Positions 33,196 to 45,987 of a stretch of 64,000 nt of DNA are shown here, piece by piece (positions within the stretch are counted from its first letter, which is position 1; the number at the start of each line of letters is the position of its first letter). Below the pieces are notes generated by a model. That model did no database searches. It was not told the origin of the DNA and saw nothing but the letters and a program-made list of their open reading frames with translations. The DNA is from Leptobrachium leishanense (Eukaryota > Chordata > Amphibia > Anura > Megophryidae), in assembly GCA_009667805.1 (NCBI GenBank), contig CM019067.1, forward strand, positions 157,809,049 to 157,873,048. The letters are read 5' to 3'. The position numbers and the translations under genes are program-made.

Positions 33196-34113
33196 CAGGG
33201 TAATTCAAAGAGATTCGAAAAGTCACTGCACGTTCGGTGACTTTTCGTTCTCTTCAATTCAGATCCTTTTGCCAATCCCATTTCGGTGACCCTGCGGTGT
33301 ATTCAGCAAGCACCACGGGGTCCCCGAATTGCAGGGAAAAGCTACCGCAAACCCGACGAGAACGAACCGCAAAACCCTGGGTATGCACGCCGAAAACCCT
33401 CAAAAAACATCTGGATTAACCTGCCGAAAACAACGGAAAAACCTGAGCAGGAGCCGATCACACACAGCAAAGCCGCCGGAAAAAGCCGACACCGCAGACA
33501 GAGTGAAGTGAATAAATTAGGAAAATAGTTTGCATGAATGTTTGAAAAGTGAAACGCTGTTTGCAAAGAAACTACTGAGCAAAAATGTCTGAAATTTACA
33601 TATGAGGTCCAGGGAATGATAATAAAGAGGGCTGTTACAGAAAAAAGAAGTAAACTTAAAAAAAGAAAAAAATCGGACTTTTAAAAAAAGAAAAAAAAAA
33701 AAACATTTCAGAAAAATGCTTTAAATATCCTAAAAAAATCTATAAATAAAGAGACTCTTTACTGCAGAATTTTATAATGAACGGTTTATTAGATATTGAA
33801 TTAAAACGGGAATATTTTTCACATTGAAGCCTATGGGATTCTCCTGAATAAACTTGCCGAATTAAACCACCGAATGGCAGGGCATTTCGGGAACCTTTCA
33901 CTGCTGGTTTGTGTTCTCTGAATAGCCGAAGCAGTGCTTTTTCATGGGGATTTCACTGCCCTCGAACAGGCACCGTATGTTCAGGCAATTCACCAGGATT
34001 TGGCGAATTGCCTGCTCTCTGGATAGCCGAATGGCCAAGAAAGGGAACCGAATGCTGATTTTCAGCGGTCGGTTACCTTTCTCAAGCAATTCGGATCTCT
34101 TTGAATTACCCTG
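33196..34113. mobile_element. CAGGGTTATTC-family MITE, complete
   Basis: Ends CAGGGTAATTCAAAGAGATT and, inverted, CAGGGTAATTCAAAGAGATC. TA follows the right end; the left flank is AT. The interior (GACCCTGCGGTGTATTC, A-rich centre, GAATTGCCTGCTCTC) matches 37,252-38,096 in the same orientation. Non-coding. Confidence 0.75.
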
Positions 34114-35435
34114 TATGTGAAAGAAAAAACAAGTTTGATCTTTTTGAACTAGAATGACCTCTACTATCATCCACAAAAGTTGTATTAGTTTATTTTTATG
34201 AATGAAAGCGCATCCAAATGTCAATCTCCACATTCTTAGCATAAAACTATGAGTGGGACAGGAATGAAAAAATATTTCTCAAGTGTATCCAGGTCCTCTG
34301 GAACTGTAGATCATAAGAATTTTCAACAAATACAATTTAATATATGTTAATACACTGCTATTTGTAAATACAAAACAACAATAGCAAGTGGTAACATAAT
34401 ATGTTCCTAGTGATTTCTGATTTTCTTAACAGCCATTAAGATGATCAATCTACTGCTTATAGTATGGGCAGTGAATGCTGTTTGTTTTCGTAGACTTCAG
34501 ATTCAAGGACATAACAATAGCAGATAATTAGATGATAGGATCAATCGTCAATGACAAGAATTGCAGAAGAATAATATACTAAGCATAAACAAGCATTATA
34601 GAGCACAGAGCAGAAACATTCAAATGGATTTAACAATGTAAGTTATTGACTTGCTCATATTAGTTTATTAATAATATGGAAAAGACTGTCAAGTTTCTCT
34701 TTATAGGCATCCACAAGAGACATAGAATCATCCTCTCAACAGGAAACGTTGCCTAAAGGAACACAATAATTACAGCTGTAAGGTGAAAATCTATGTAATG
34801 TGTCTAACGGAGTGGGACAATAAGGCTAACAAACATCTACTTTGGAATATTCCATCAGAGAGACACGGTTTTCTATACCTTATTATGTATCTATTTTGCT
34901 TTTGTACTCAAATCTCCAGAGGATTCAGTGTAAGCAACAGCACCAACCGTTTGGTCTTGCTGGATTGATGCACAAAGGTATAGAAACTATTGTGATGTGA
35001 ATCGTACTAGGATGTTGCTTATCTTTTAAGATTTGTTGATTTAAAAAAATACTGAAGGTTCTCAAGATGAAAAAGTTAAACCATACACTTATGTCTCATG
35101 GTGAGAAATACATTTTCTGATGTACCACTGTTACCCCATACATCAATCTGTAAACAAACACAGTTATGTGCTGTATATCGTTCTGTTTTCACCTGTAATT
35201 TGAGCGATGTGCGTGACAGTAAGCAGTGAGGCAAAAGAAAATACACAAAACATTTAGCTTTTTCATGTTTAAAATAAAACTATAAATCAGCAGAAAAAAA
35301 ACATAAATTTCCAATAACAGTGACATTGTGTGCCCAGTAATAACTCCTGTAAAAAAAAATATACTATTTTAAGACTATGCTCACCACAGGATTATAATTA
35401 AAAAAAATTGTTTTAAAAAAGGAATGGAGTAAGGG
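34114..35435. other. No recognisable feature
   Basis: AT-rich sequence with no supported gene or repeat boundary. Confidence 0.5.
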
Positions 35436-35445
35436 TAACATCACT

Positions 35446-35555
35446 GCTCTATAACCGTGGAGACCCAGGTTCGTATCTTGGCCAGAGCACCTCCCCAGTA
35501 AGTGTCCTTGGGCAAGACACCTAACGGTACATATTTGTCACTCTACCAAGAGGTG
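35446..35555 (+). mobile_element. tRNA-derived SINE-like fragment
   Basis: ACCCAGGTTCGTATCTTGGC (35,464-35,483) resembles a tRNA B box with its flanking stem. It is followed by GTGTCCTTGGGCAAGACACC, a phrase typical of vertebrate tRNA-derived SINE bodies. No good A box or complete cloverleaf, so it is not a functional tRNA gene. Confidence 0.55.
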
Positions 35556-35832
35556 CCATGATGGGGCAAGTGAGCTTATGCTTTAATGGCCATTCAAGCA
35601 AACTAAAACCTCTAATTTTGCTTTGTTTCACATGGAATTGTATAGAAACAAGAGCAAATGACACCTTTTTTTTCTTGCTATATTTTATAAATGAACTGGG
35701 TTGTTACTCTTGGTTGTTGCAGCCCCTCAGGAGAGCATGGGCGTGACACCTCTTTTTCTGTATTATGTGTATTTTAAGAATATGCTCACCACAGGTTTAT
35801 AAATAAAAATTTTGTAATTCACATTTAACTAA

Positions 35833-36281
35833 GGCTAGGGTCAGACGAGCGCATTCTGTGTGGACTGTGTGTCCGTGCACAACGGATGTATTTTCTGACT
35901 GACGACAAGGTAGTGGCCACACAGTCCGTTTTTGTGACTGATGTTTTCTTTGACTGATGTAGAAGGGAAAATAAATTAATATGAAAAACATTTTGTCCGT
36001 CAAAAATGCTGGACATCAAAAATGCAGTCTGTCTGACTACGTTCCATCACTCACAAACAAAGCTATGCGGACGTTGTGGACGCAGTACACTCTGTGCGCC
36101 CATTCTAGCGGATTTACATTCTTGCCTGCCTTGCGTCCGTTTGCCGCGTTCGTCGTGCGTCCGCAGTTCGGTGCGGACGTACTTCGTGTGTGGGCCTCTA
36201 TTGATCATAATTACATGCTATAACGGACGTACAAATGTGCGACAACACGGACGGGATCAGTGCGCTCGTCTGACACGGGCC
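35833..36281. mobile_element. TTA-type MITE, copy 1 of a tandem pair
   Basis: Starts GGCTAGGGTCAGACGAGCGC and ends with the inverse of GGCCCGTGTCAGACGAGCGC. Left flank TAA, right flank TTA. 449 bp, with about 80-100 bp more interior than copy 2. No protein. Confidence 0.75.
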
Positions 36282-36284
36282 TTA

Positions 36285-36606
36285 GGCTAGTGTCAGACGA
36301 GCGCATTCTGTGCGGACTGTGTGTCCGTGCACAACGGACGTACTTTCTGACTGACGACAAGGTAGTGGCCACACAGTCCGTTTTTGCAGATGTTGTGGGC
36401 GCAGCGCACTTTGTGCATCCGTTCTAGCGGATTTACGTTCTTCCCTGCCTTGCGTCCGTTTGCCGTGTCCATTGTGCGTCCGCACTTCTGTGCGGAGTCG
36501 GACGTACTTCGAGTGTGGGTCTCTATTGATCATAATTGTATGCTACCACGGACGTTAAAATGTGCGGCAACACTGACGTGAACACTGCGCTCGTCTGACA
36601 CGGGCC
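36285..36606. mobile_element. TTA-type MITE, copy 2 of a tandem pair
   Basis: Starts GGCTAGTGTCAGACGAGCGC three bases after copy 1, ends GCTCGTCTGACACGGGCC, and is flanked by TTA (36,282-36,284 and 36,607-36,609). The two share GACTGACGACAAGGTAGTGG and ATTGATCATAATT. Harbinger-like by duplication length. Confidence 0.75.
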
Positions 36607-36609
36607 TTA

Positions 36610-37251
36610 GTGGTAGATTTCATTGTGTCGATAAGACTCCATTCACTATTTGTCGTTATGGTCACGATGGAAGTTGTCCAAGGGGCGAGGAGAAACTCCA
36701 CTATTCCAATTCACCCTCAAACAAGCGGCATTAGCGCTTCCTGACTGTACGCTAACAGCTCCTACATTTCATTTAGCAGCCATTGGTAACTCACAATTCT
36801 TGGCTCAAGCTGGCTTTCTGGAAAGAATACCAGCTCAAAGACCCTGGTCGAAAGTGCTTTTGCTTTTGTAAAATCACTTAACACTTTAAAATAATTACAT
36901 TAAAAAAAACCCTTACCTCTGGTCCTGCAGTGGTGAGGGTAACGCGATCTGCCGCCTTCTCTAAGACAGCAACTCAGTCGTAGTAGAGCTGTTACTAGTT
37001 AGGTTGCAATAGTACTTCAATTGTATAAATATTCACACTGCTTTGTTTGTAACTTGCATCCAATTTACAGCATTCTCATCTTCTCTTTGCAAATGTTGCC
37101 ACTGTGCTCCACCGCACTGTCATTACTTATATTTCCTGGTATTAACTGGTTTTGCCATATTTCTTAATGCCAGTTTTTGGCAGCCAACATTTTTTTGATG
37201 ACTATTACACAAGTATAACCCCTATCACTATCCATCACACTCCGGGTTATT
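36610..37251. other. No supported gene
   Basis: A 73-codon open frame at 36,650-36,871 has no recognisable domain. Otherwise unremarkable sequence. Confidence 0.45.
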
Positions 37252-38096
37252 CAAAGAGAATTGAAAAGTCACCGCACGTTCGGTGACTTTTCGTTCTTTT
37301 CAATTCGGTGCGATTCAGCGATCCCATTTCAGTGACCCTGCGGTGTATTCAGCAAGCACCACAGGGCCGTCGTAGTGCAGGGAAAAGCCACCGCAAAGCA
37401 GCCGAACACTCACGGCAATAGCCGGCGTACGCACACCAAAAACATATGGATTAACCCCGCCGAACACGCGGAGAACCCGAGCAGTCGCCGATCACAGCGC
37501 AGAGCAGCCGCCGGAAAAAGCCGACACCGCAGATGAATGAAGTGAAAAAAAAAAAAACAGCAAACGCTGTTTGCAAAGAAACTACAGAACGAAAATGTCT
37601 GAAATTTACATATAAGGTCCAATGAATCATAATAAAAAGGGCTGTTACAGAAAAAAGAAAAGCATTTAAAAAAATAATAATTTTTCGCAAAAAAACCCGA
37701 AAAATGCCTAAAAGATTCTAAAAATCTATACATAAAGAGACTTTTTACTGCAGAATATTATCAACAGTTTATTAGATATTGAATTAAAACAGGAATATTT
37801 TTAACATTGAAGCCTATGGGAAATCACCTGAATAAACCTGTCGAATGAAACCACCGAACAGCAGGGCAATTCAGCAACTTTTCACTCCTGGTTTTTGTTC
37901 TCTGAATAGACGAAGCATTGCTTCTCTATGGGGATTTCACTGCCCTCGAACAGGCACTGTATGTGCAGGCAATTCACCAACATTTTGCGCACTGCCTGCT
38001 CTCCGAATAGCCGAATGGCCAGGAAAGGTAACCGTACGCTGAATTTCACTGTTTGGTTACCATTCGGCCACAATTCGGATCTCTTTGAATAACCCT
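37252..38096. mobile_element. CAGGGTTATTC-family MITE
   Basis: Left end CCGGGTTATTCAAAGAG (one mismatch), right end the inverse of CAGGGTTATTCAAAGAG. It has the same internal order as 33,196-34,113, including GCAAACGCTGTTTGCAAAG and ATTAAAACAGGAATATTT. Flanking dinucleotides no longer match well. Confidence 0.72.
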
Positions 38097-39760
38097 GTGT
38101 GTGTTTCCCTAATAGAACAAAAGATATAGAGTAAAAAACAAAATGATACAGCACAATACTTTACAGGTTAAACACTCAGTAAGAAATGTGGATATGATAA
38201 GCATACCATTTTGTTTTTTTTACTGGTGGGAAAATAAAAGTGACTAAGAATTGCCTGTTATTCAGCCAGATCAATATAGTTTGTAAGTAACTAGGTGCAT
38301 TATATGAATTTTTTAATTACTTTTATAGAGTAGAATGTGTTCCCTTAACTGGTTGACCCTACAACAAACAATTGATAAGGACATCTGGACAGGCTCGTCA
38401 GCTTTCCCTCTAAAACCACAGCATATGCACTTTGAATTAAGGTAAAAGGTTTTGACTATGAGGTCAGTTTCTCATACAAATCCGTTGACCTCTTATCCCA
38501 TGCCTTTGCATTTTAATAGTGGGAAGTCTTTTAAATGAGAAGAAACTAGTGTTATTAACATCCCTATTATATGCTGCCACACTTGGACGTAAAGACGTTT
38601 AATGTTTGAACTACAGACCTAAATTCCATGGATATATTCCTCTAATTTGATGAAACTATAGAATATTTTGCTACATCCTTAAATAACACTAGGGTTAAAA
38701 GTTATTACATCATAATAAAGAGGGAATGATTAATACACAATGACTGAAGATACATTTCCACTTGATGTCAGCCAAAGTAATAGTCTGCCATATTTTCTGA
38801 AAATACATGTGTGTTCGCTGTAGTGTCAAGTGGTGTATGACATGGAAGGCTCTTTTTGTTAACTCTGAAGTGTGTTCGATATAACAGACAATACAGACCC
38901 ACAGTACTGTACTTTTCACAGCTTGATACTAAACACAGCATTGTCTCATCTTTCAGTCTGCTCCAAAAACATCTCTGGATGTTGAATACATTTCTTAGTA
39001 TGAGATGAATTTTGCTTTCTGTTCTAGCTGCTCAGGCTATTTCCATATCACAAGATTTGTTTGCAATGTAAATACATGCAACAAAAATAAATAAAGTGAC
39101 AGCAATCTATCTATCAGATAAAAGTCATATTAAGTGCAAGGTCGGGGGATTACACCTGGATATATCATACTCCCACCAATTCCCCTGTCCCCAGAGTTAA
39201 TAATATTTGTAATATTCACTGAGATAATCCTTAGACACTCCAGATTCATCCAAATGGTTCTGGGAAAACCATTCTGAGCATGTGGATAAAGGCAGTTGCA
39301 TCAGTGTACCAATGTGCAAAACCAAACTATCCTACTTGTACTGAATGGACATGATTGAATCAATATAGAGAAAACTGGGCAAACTCTTTATCAACACCAA
39401 AGAAACAACATGTTTTTAAGTTTAAGATTTGGTGCACTATGAGATGTCTTTACAACCTCCTCTTTAAGAAAGCATTGAGGTGGAGTTACAGGAACACCAA
39501 GATGGGACACCAGTAGCAATTGAGGAGATCATCATCTCAAAGACTTATTAGCACCTGTTAGCAATTAGTCCGCACACCACCCTCTCCTTGTTAAGACGCT
39601 GCAAATTACCTTGATTTAAGTTAATTATGTTGGTTACGTTTGTTGATGCAGTATATTTATATACTGAGAATGACATTGCCATAAGCAGTTGGAATTGCAA
39701 CACCAATGCAATCTGCACTACGTTCTTGTGATTATTTCCTAACACATTAAGAAATAGAAT
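38097..39760. other. No recognisable feature
   Basis: AT-rich sequence. I see neither coding potential nor repeat ends. Confidence 0.5.
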
Positions 39761-39765
39761 GTTAT

Positions 39766-40624
39766 TGTTAGGACCCGGACGTTATGACCCCTGGCAGCCC
39801 CTTTCACTCCTGCACATATTGCATTTTCAGCAAAGAGTATGCAGGTTCCTGGACTTTCTGCCTGAAACACCCTTTGCACTCAAGCCCTGGAACCTCAGCT
39901 GAACTCACCTTAATTAATGAGGCCTGCTTAAACAGAAGCTATGCCCCTTCATTCCAGGCTTCCACATTGAAGTCTTGACCATGCACCAGAGCAGTCCTGC
40001 TTCCTGCTACTCTCCCTGAAATACATCCTGAATTGCCGTAGACTTTCCCCTGAAACCTCCGTTGAACTACTGGACATTTACTACTTACCTACCGGTACCC
40101 TCCGTTGGCACCTGTGCCCCTTATCTTGGATCCCTTGCTTGGACTTTGATTATTCTACTGCTAATTCCTTATCTGATACTGTGATTCGCATATCTGTGTT
40201 TATTGTATTATTGGTTTATTCAGTGTCTGCCCTTCCAATGTGCTGTTAATTTCCCCTTATGTATTCTTGCTTCTCTCATCCCGTCTAGTATTCAATTCTC
40301 ATCTAGCTATTCCTTGTTTCTCCTCCCTTCTAGCTACTCCAATATTCAGTTCGACCACTACCACTACTCTCAGCCCCCTTCTATTGACTCTAGCCCTTTT
40401 CCTGCATCTCCGCTTTACTCTAGTTTATTCCCTCTTGCCCAGCTTCCTCCATTGTTTTGGTTCCTGTCTGTTATACTTTTGTTTTACTTTAGTTCAGGTC
40501 TCTTGTCTGTTTATGTTCAAATAAACCCAGTTTGTGCTCCGTAACCTGTCTGTCTATCCATTCACTGCATCCTTGGGCTCACACCAAACCCCGTTGCACA
40601 CAATGCACGGCCAGATCCATGACA
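39766..40624 (+). mobile_element. Solo LTR, 859 bp
   Basis: Starts TGTTAGGACCCGG, ends GATCCATGACA, and is flanked by exact 5-bp duplications GTTAT (39,761-39,765 and 40,625-40,629). AATAAA at about 40,519 is a plausible polyadenylation signal, which sets the orientation. The interior is pyrimidine-rich with no protein. Presumably left by recombination between the two LTRs of a gypsy element. Confidence 0.8.
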
Positions 40625-40978
40625 GTTATAAAGGTAACAATAGAGCTACGTTTAAAAGAATATATCAGGTCCTAGACATAAGAACTTTGCCCTTAGCAGC
40701 TTGTGGCTGAACACAATCCAGTTTCAAGTGTACATGACAAGAAATAATGCATTATTAAGAGATGGCAAGGTCCTCCTCATCATTACAGTTTGCTCAAAAC
40801 CTTATTTGCCCAGAATATCAAAAATCTTGAATTATATTTTATTTCATTTCTGCTAACTGCAAATATCTACAGGTTAGAATAAAATATTTTGGCTGTAATT
40901 TCCATTATGGGCTCTGTCACCTAAAAAAACCTTGTCACCTGTAGATAATCAAGTTTGATTGTTTTATCGGTTCTACGT

Positions 40979-41458
40979 CAGGGCTGTCGCCAACCTAAGG
41001 CCTTTTCATCTTCTCTTCCCCACCTTCCATCTTTTCTCTTCCCCACTTTTAGCTTCTCCCCCCTTCAGCCTCTCTCCCACTTTTCAGATCTCCTCCTTTC
41101 CATCTTCTCTGTCCCCACCTTCCAGCTTCTCTCTCTCCCCTTTTTCAGCTTCTCTCTCCCACTTTTCAGATTCCCTCTCCTCCTTTCCATCTTCTCTTCC
41201 CCACCTTCCAATGTCTCTCACCACCCTTTCCAGCTTCTTTCTCCCTTTACAACTTTTCTCTCCTGCTGCTTCCTCAAATGCCTCTTTTCTCCCTCTTATA
41301 TTTTATTTCCCCTTAAGACCTACCCTGCGGCTCCTGGCCAGCGATAGCGTGTAGCGTAAAAGAGACAAAGTGCAGCTGCCACACCGGCCGTTGTATTGGG
41401 CTGAAGGCCGACCCGGAGGGCATTTGCCTCCCTGCTCCCCGGCCCAGACCGCCCCTGC
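40979..41458. repeat. Pyrimidine-rich degenerate tandem repeat and GC-rich tail
   Basis: 41,005-41,280 is almost pure C/T with recurring CTTCTCTTCCCCACCTTCCA-like words. It keeps long frames open by lacking purines, but encodes nothing recognisable. The tail ends with the inverse of CAGGGGCGGTCTGGG and the left starts CAGGGCTGTCGCC, a possible hAT-type end pair without a confirmed duplication. Confidence 0.5.
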
Positions 41459-41483
41459 CATAGAATATATACAGTTGTGTTCA

Positions 41484-41674
41484 AAATTATTCAACCCCCA
41501 ATGCTGTAAATGGTTTTAGGGAATTTAGTGTACATTTGTAATTGTATTCAGAATGGAATCCTACAAGGCCTTTTTAAAGAACCATATGCAACTAAAATGA
41601 CATCAATTAGTTTTGTAATACAGTAGTAAATGTTTCTTTTGTGAATTCTTCATTGACACAATTATTCAACCCCT
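41484..41674 (+). repeat. Left IR/DR of the Tc1 element
   Basis: AATTATTCAACCCC occurs in the outer site (about 41,486-41,498) and the inner site (about 41,660-41,672). Each is a likely transposase-binding site; spacing is about 175 bp. Confidence 0.7.
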
Positions 41675-41847
41675 TAAAGACTACCACTCTGAAGAACAGA
41701 GGTTCATTCAAGTGTTTTCAATCAGGTATTGAAAACACCTGTGGATGTCACGGAGCAGCAATAAAGCATAATAAGCACCAATTAGGCAGCTTTAAAATGA
41801 CTGTGAAACTCAGCTCCTTCTAGACATTTACTGGTGTGGTTACAAAC

Positions 41848-42860
<1,013 letters not shown>

Positions 42861-42873
42861 GATTGAATGTCAC

Positions 42874-43078
42874 TTGGGGGTTGAATAAAACTGATAATGA
42901 TGTGAGCACAGAAAAGACATTTGTGGTTATTTCATTATAAATGTTATGTTATATTTGTCTGACCTACACGTGCCTCTTTGATTTAATTGTAAGCAAGATG
43001 ACTGAATCATCAAAATCAATGTCAAACTGGCCAAAACACTCAATTTCAGTGGGGGTTGAATAATTTTGAACACAACTG
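42874..43078 (+). repeat. Right IR/DR of the Tc1 element
   Basis: GGGGGTTGAATAA occurs at 42,876 and 43,051, 175 bp apart, mirroring the left end. Confidence 0.7.
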
Positions 43079-43080
43079 TA

Positions 43081-44555
43081 ACTACAAAGGTTTGGATGAA
43101 ATGTGGAAAAATAAATTTAAACCCTGCAAGTGATTGAAAACTGAATGGAAATATACACTTTTTTATTTTTGTTATAGCATCCTGACAGATCATGACATAT
43201 ACACATAGGAGATTCAAAATCTATTATATCTGAGTCTGCTGAAAAAAAAGGATATATAATTTGTCTACAATAAAACATGACTTAAAATCAAGTTTAAGCA
43301 CAATGAGCAAAAAATTGTGAAAATGAGCTCAGCAGCGAAGGGATTAATGACACCAGGCAATTAAGAATATTTTTGGCTGTCAAGAATTATTATTAACCTA
43401 TACAAATATGTAAAAATATACAACTTTTGCACAGCTAAATATTAGTTGAATAATCACAAGTCAAATAAGTAGATAGTTGTAACGGGCTTGGTGTGATGCA
43501 ACACATTCATTTAACTAAAATAACTTGTATTTGATCCAGTTGGAAGTAAATTATATCGTGTTTCAGCGCTTGACACCTTGAATCTTCTAAAAGCAATAAA
43601 AGGCATCTAAATATACATTAACTCCAGGCTGCTGTACCATGGTTGTTCCTAATAACAAATTACAAATGCATCTGCCAGTACAATAGTGTGTGTGTCTTCA
43701 AAAACGGCACCTGTGTTGTTAATAATGGCACTAAAACAGACAGTTCACATTGTATTTAACGCACTTCTTTGTTTTTATTTAAAACAAATGCTTTCATTAC
43801 AAACCGAAGCAATAATTTTCTTTGAATATATTTCAAGAGGTGTTTTTCCGTGAAGTTGAGCTAACCTAAGCAGACAGATACTAGGTAGTGAAATTATAAG
43901 ACTCTTGCAGTCTTGGTAGACCTCAGGCTGAAAAGCACCATGTAATATCTGCCTTCCTTAGACAATCAAGCGGACTAACAAGCCTCTGTCTGACATACCG
44001 AATAAACAAAAAAGGCAACGCAAAGGTACATTATATCCAATATGTTGGTATATATCTGGAAGCATAGCCAATTGCAAAAATAGAACTTTTCTTTATAACT
44101 CTTTTGAACAACTCATTGTGATGTAACCATGTATTTTAAAAACTTTCAGAAACAAGGCAAATGTTATATCTACTTGCTTTCTTATGGTCGTATAATAAAT
44201 TAACCTTTATTGATTTAATTGAATAAAATTCCGCTTACGTAGGGGTGAACATACATAAAAAACATATACACAGATGGAGGTATATCATGCAGAGCCCACG
44301 CTCTATTGAGACTCTTCAATAACAAGGGACCAGTGGCCCTGTATAATTAGTCAGTGGGAAAGTTTTTAATAAATAGCACAACAATAGCAGTGATTCATTA
44401 ATGTTCATTATGGTCACACATGAGAGGATGAGTCAAGAGCCTCTACAAAATCAGAACAAATCATAAGTACTCATGTTATACATGTGAAATTAAATTCACT
44501 TCCTTATTTCTACAGACAGTTTTCTTTATACTTTTGGTATCTTGAGTTGCAGAAA
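43081..44555. other. No recognisable feature
   Basis: AT-rich sequence without supported genes. Confidence 0.5.
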
Positions 44556-44563
44556 GTAACATT

Positions 44564-45211
44564 TCGCGATGTGCATTTGTTTCGGAAAAATTTGCAATTT
44601 GGAACGAAATTTGATAATTCGTATTTTGGAAGTACTTCCGAATAACAAATCAATACGATACGAATATGAAACGAAACAAAGTGGTATATAACAAATTTAT
44701 TTCATTTTACACTGTGTCATCATCATAAAAGAAAAATTTGAATAATTGATATCAACTATCGAATTTGAAATGAACTATCAAATTGATATCAACTATTGAA
44801 TTTGAAATGAACTATCGAATTGATATCAACTATCGAATTAATCTTAACTTACAATACAAGTAATAGTCAGCAAAGGACTTTATGAAACAAATTAATTTTG
44901 TTTCACTGTTTAATTTGACTCAAATACTAAATCCGTGACACAGCTTAAAGTTTAACCCTAGCTTTTATTTTAACAGCAAAATTTGATTAATTGGGATTTT
45001 ATTTAGTGATCCAAAATTTGAATTGATATCAACTATCGAATTGATATATAACATTCGAATAGATTCAAAATTTCAAATCGATTCGAAATTTCAAACCGAT
45101 CCGAAACGAAATACAAAATGAAATTAGTTACGAAATTCTGAATACGAAATGATTGAAAATGTAACGAAACAAAACTAAACAAAACAAATTTTTCAGCCAT
45201 GCACATCCCTA
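44564..45211. mobile_element. hAT-like non-autonomous element
   Basis: The right end is the inverse of TAGGGATGTGCATGGCTG; the left end is TCGCGATGTGCATTTG. Flanks GTAACATT (44,556-44,563) and GTAAAATT (45,212-45,219) match at 7 of 8 bases. Internally, a 37-bp unit AATTGATATCAACTATCGAA... is repeated near 44,745-44,835 and again in part at 45,020. Same family of ends as 3,437-4,638. Confidence 0.72.
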
Positions 45212-45223
45212 GTAAAATTTAAA

Positions 45224-45903
45224 GGGCCCTATCACCTTCTTCAAGCTAACACTAGCGTCAGCATTAGCGCTAGCTTAAAGGAGATCATAGTGCTGTGCTC
45301 ACATCGCCTTTGAATCGATAATGGGTTAAAAAACCCACTAGCGCTCATTAATTTGCATTTTGTAACACGAGTTTACAGTACTTTGCGCTCCCTATACCTA
45401 ACATGGGGAGCGCAAAGTGAAAGCACAGATTAACTAACGTTAGGATCCCTTGGTCATAACGCTAGTTAATAAGAGCTGGTGCTAATGCAAAAATAACACA
45501 AGCTCAGAAGTGTAGGTAACCGATTGCGTTGCTGCAGAATCCATTACCTGCAGCTCAAAACACACCAAAAATCAGATGCTCACCTCTCTTCCCGCAGCGA
45601 GAACGGCGTCCGATCCACTGCTTCTGGCCGCCGGGAACAGAGTGAGACATGGGGAAGAAAGTTCCCTGTCACCCTCTGCTGGCCAGCAGGATCTCGCATG
45701 AGGCTGGTGATGTGACCTGGCAGCACGACCCACCATGGAGGTGATACTGGGGACTGCGCTGTAGTGCTGACCCCCAGCATCTACGAGCTTAGCAATCACT
45801 AAGGGGCAGGCTGTCGGACTTGGTGCCTGCCCCGTGATCTGCTGGGGAAGCTAATTTTTCCCCTTTGTGTCCCGGTTTTAGCGAGGGGCAGCTGATAGTG
45901 CCC
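45224..45903. mobile_element. Harbinger-like element, GGGCxCTATCA family
   Basis: Ends GGGCCCTATCACC and, inverted, GGGCACTATCAGCTGCC. Flanked by AAA on both sides. 680 bp, with TTTGCGCTCCC...GGGGAGCGCAAAG forming a hairpin near 45,383-45,418. It starts 12 bp after the hAT-like element ends. Non-coding; relatives at 55,141 and 3,209. Confidence 0.7.
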
Positions 45904-45987
45904 AAAGTGTTTTTAGTTATTTATGATGCATATGTCAGTTTTCTTGCATTCATTTTATCGTATTCTGGGTGTCTCGTTCTGGATTAT

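Noticed and set aside
35446..35555. Functional tRNA gene
   Set aside because: There is only a B-box-like segment and no foldable cloverleaf. The downstream sequence is a SINE-type body.
36650..36871. Possible host exon (73 codons)
   Set aside because: No splice-site pair, domain or conservation evidence can be argued from the sequence alone.
40955..41354. Two overlapping ~130-codon Ser/Pro/Phe-rich frames
   Set aside because: A nearly pure C/T tract cannot form stop codons on this strand; no family resemblance.
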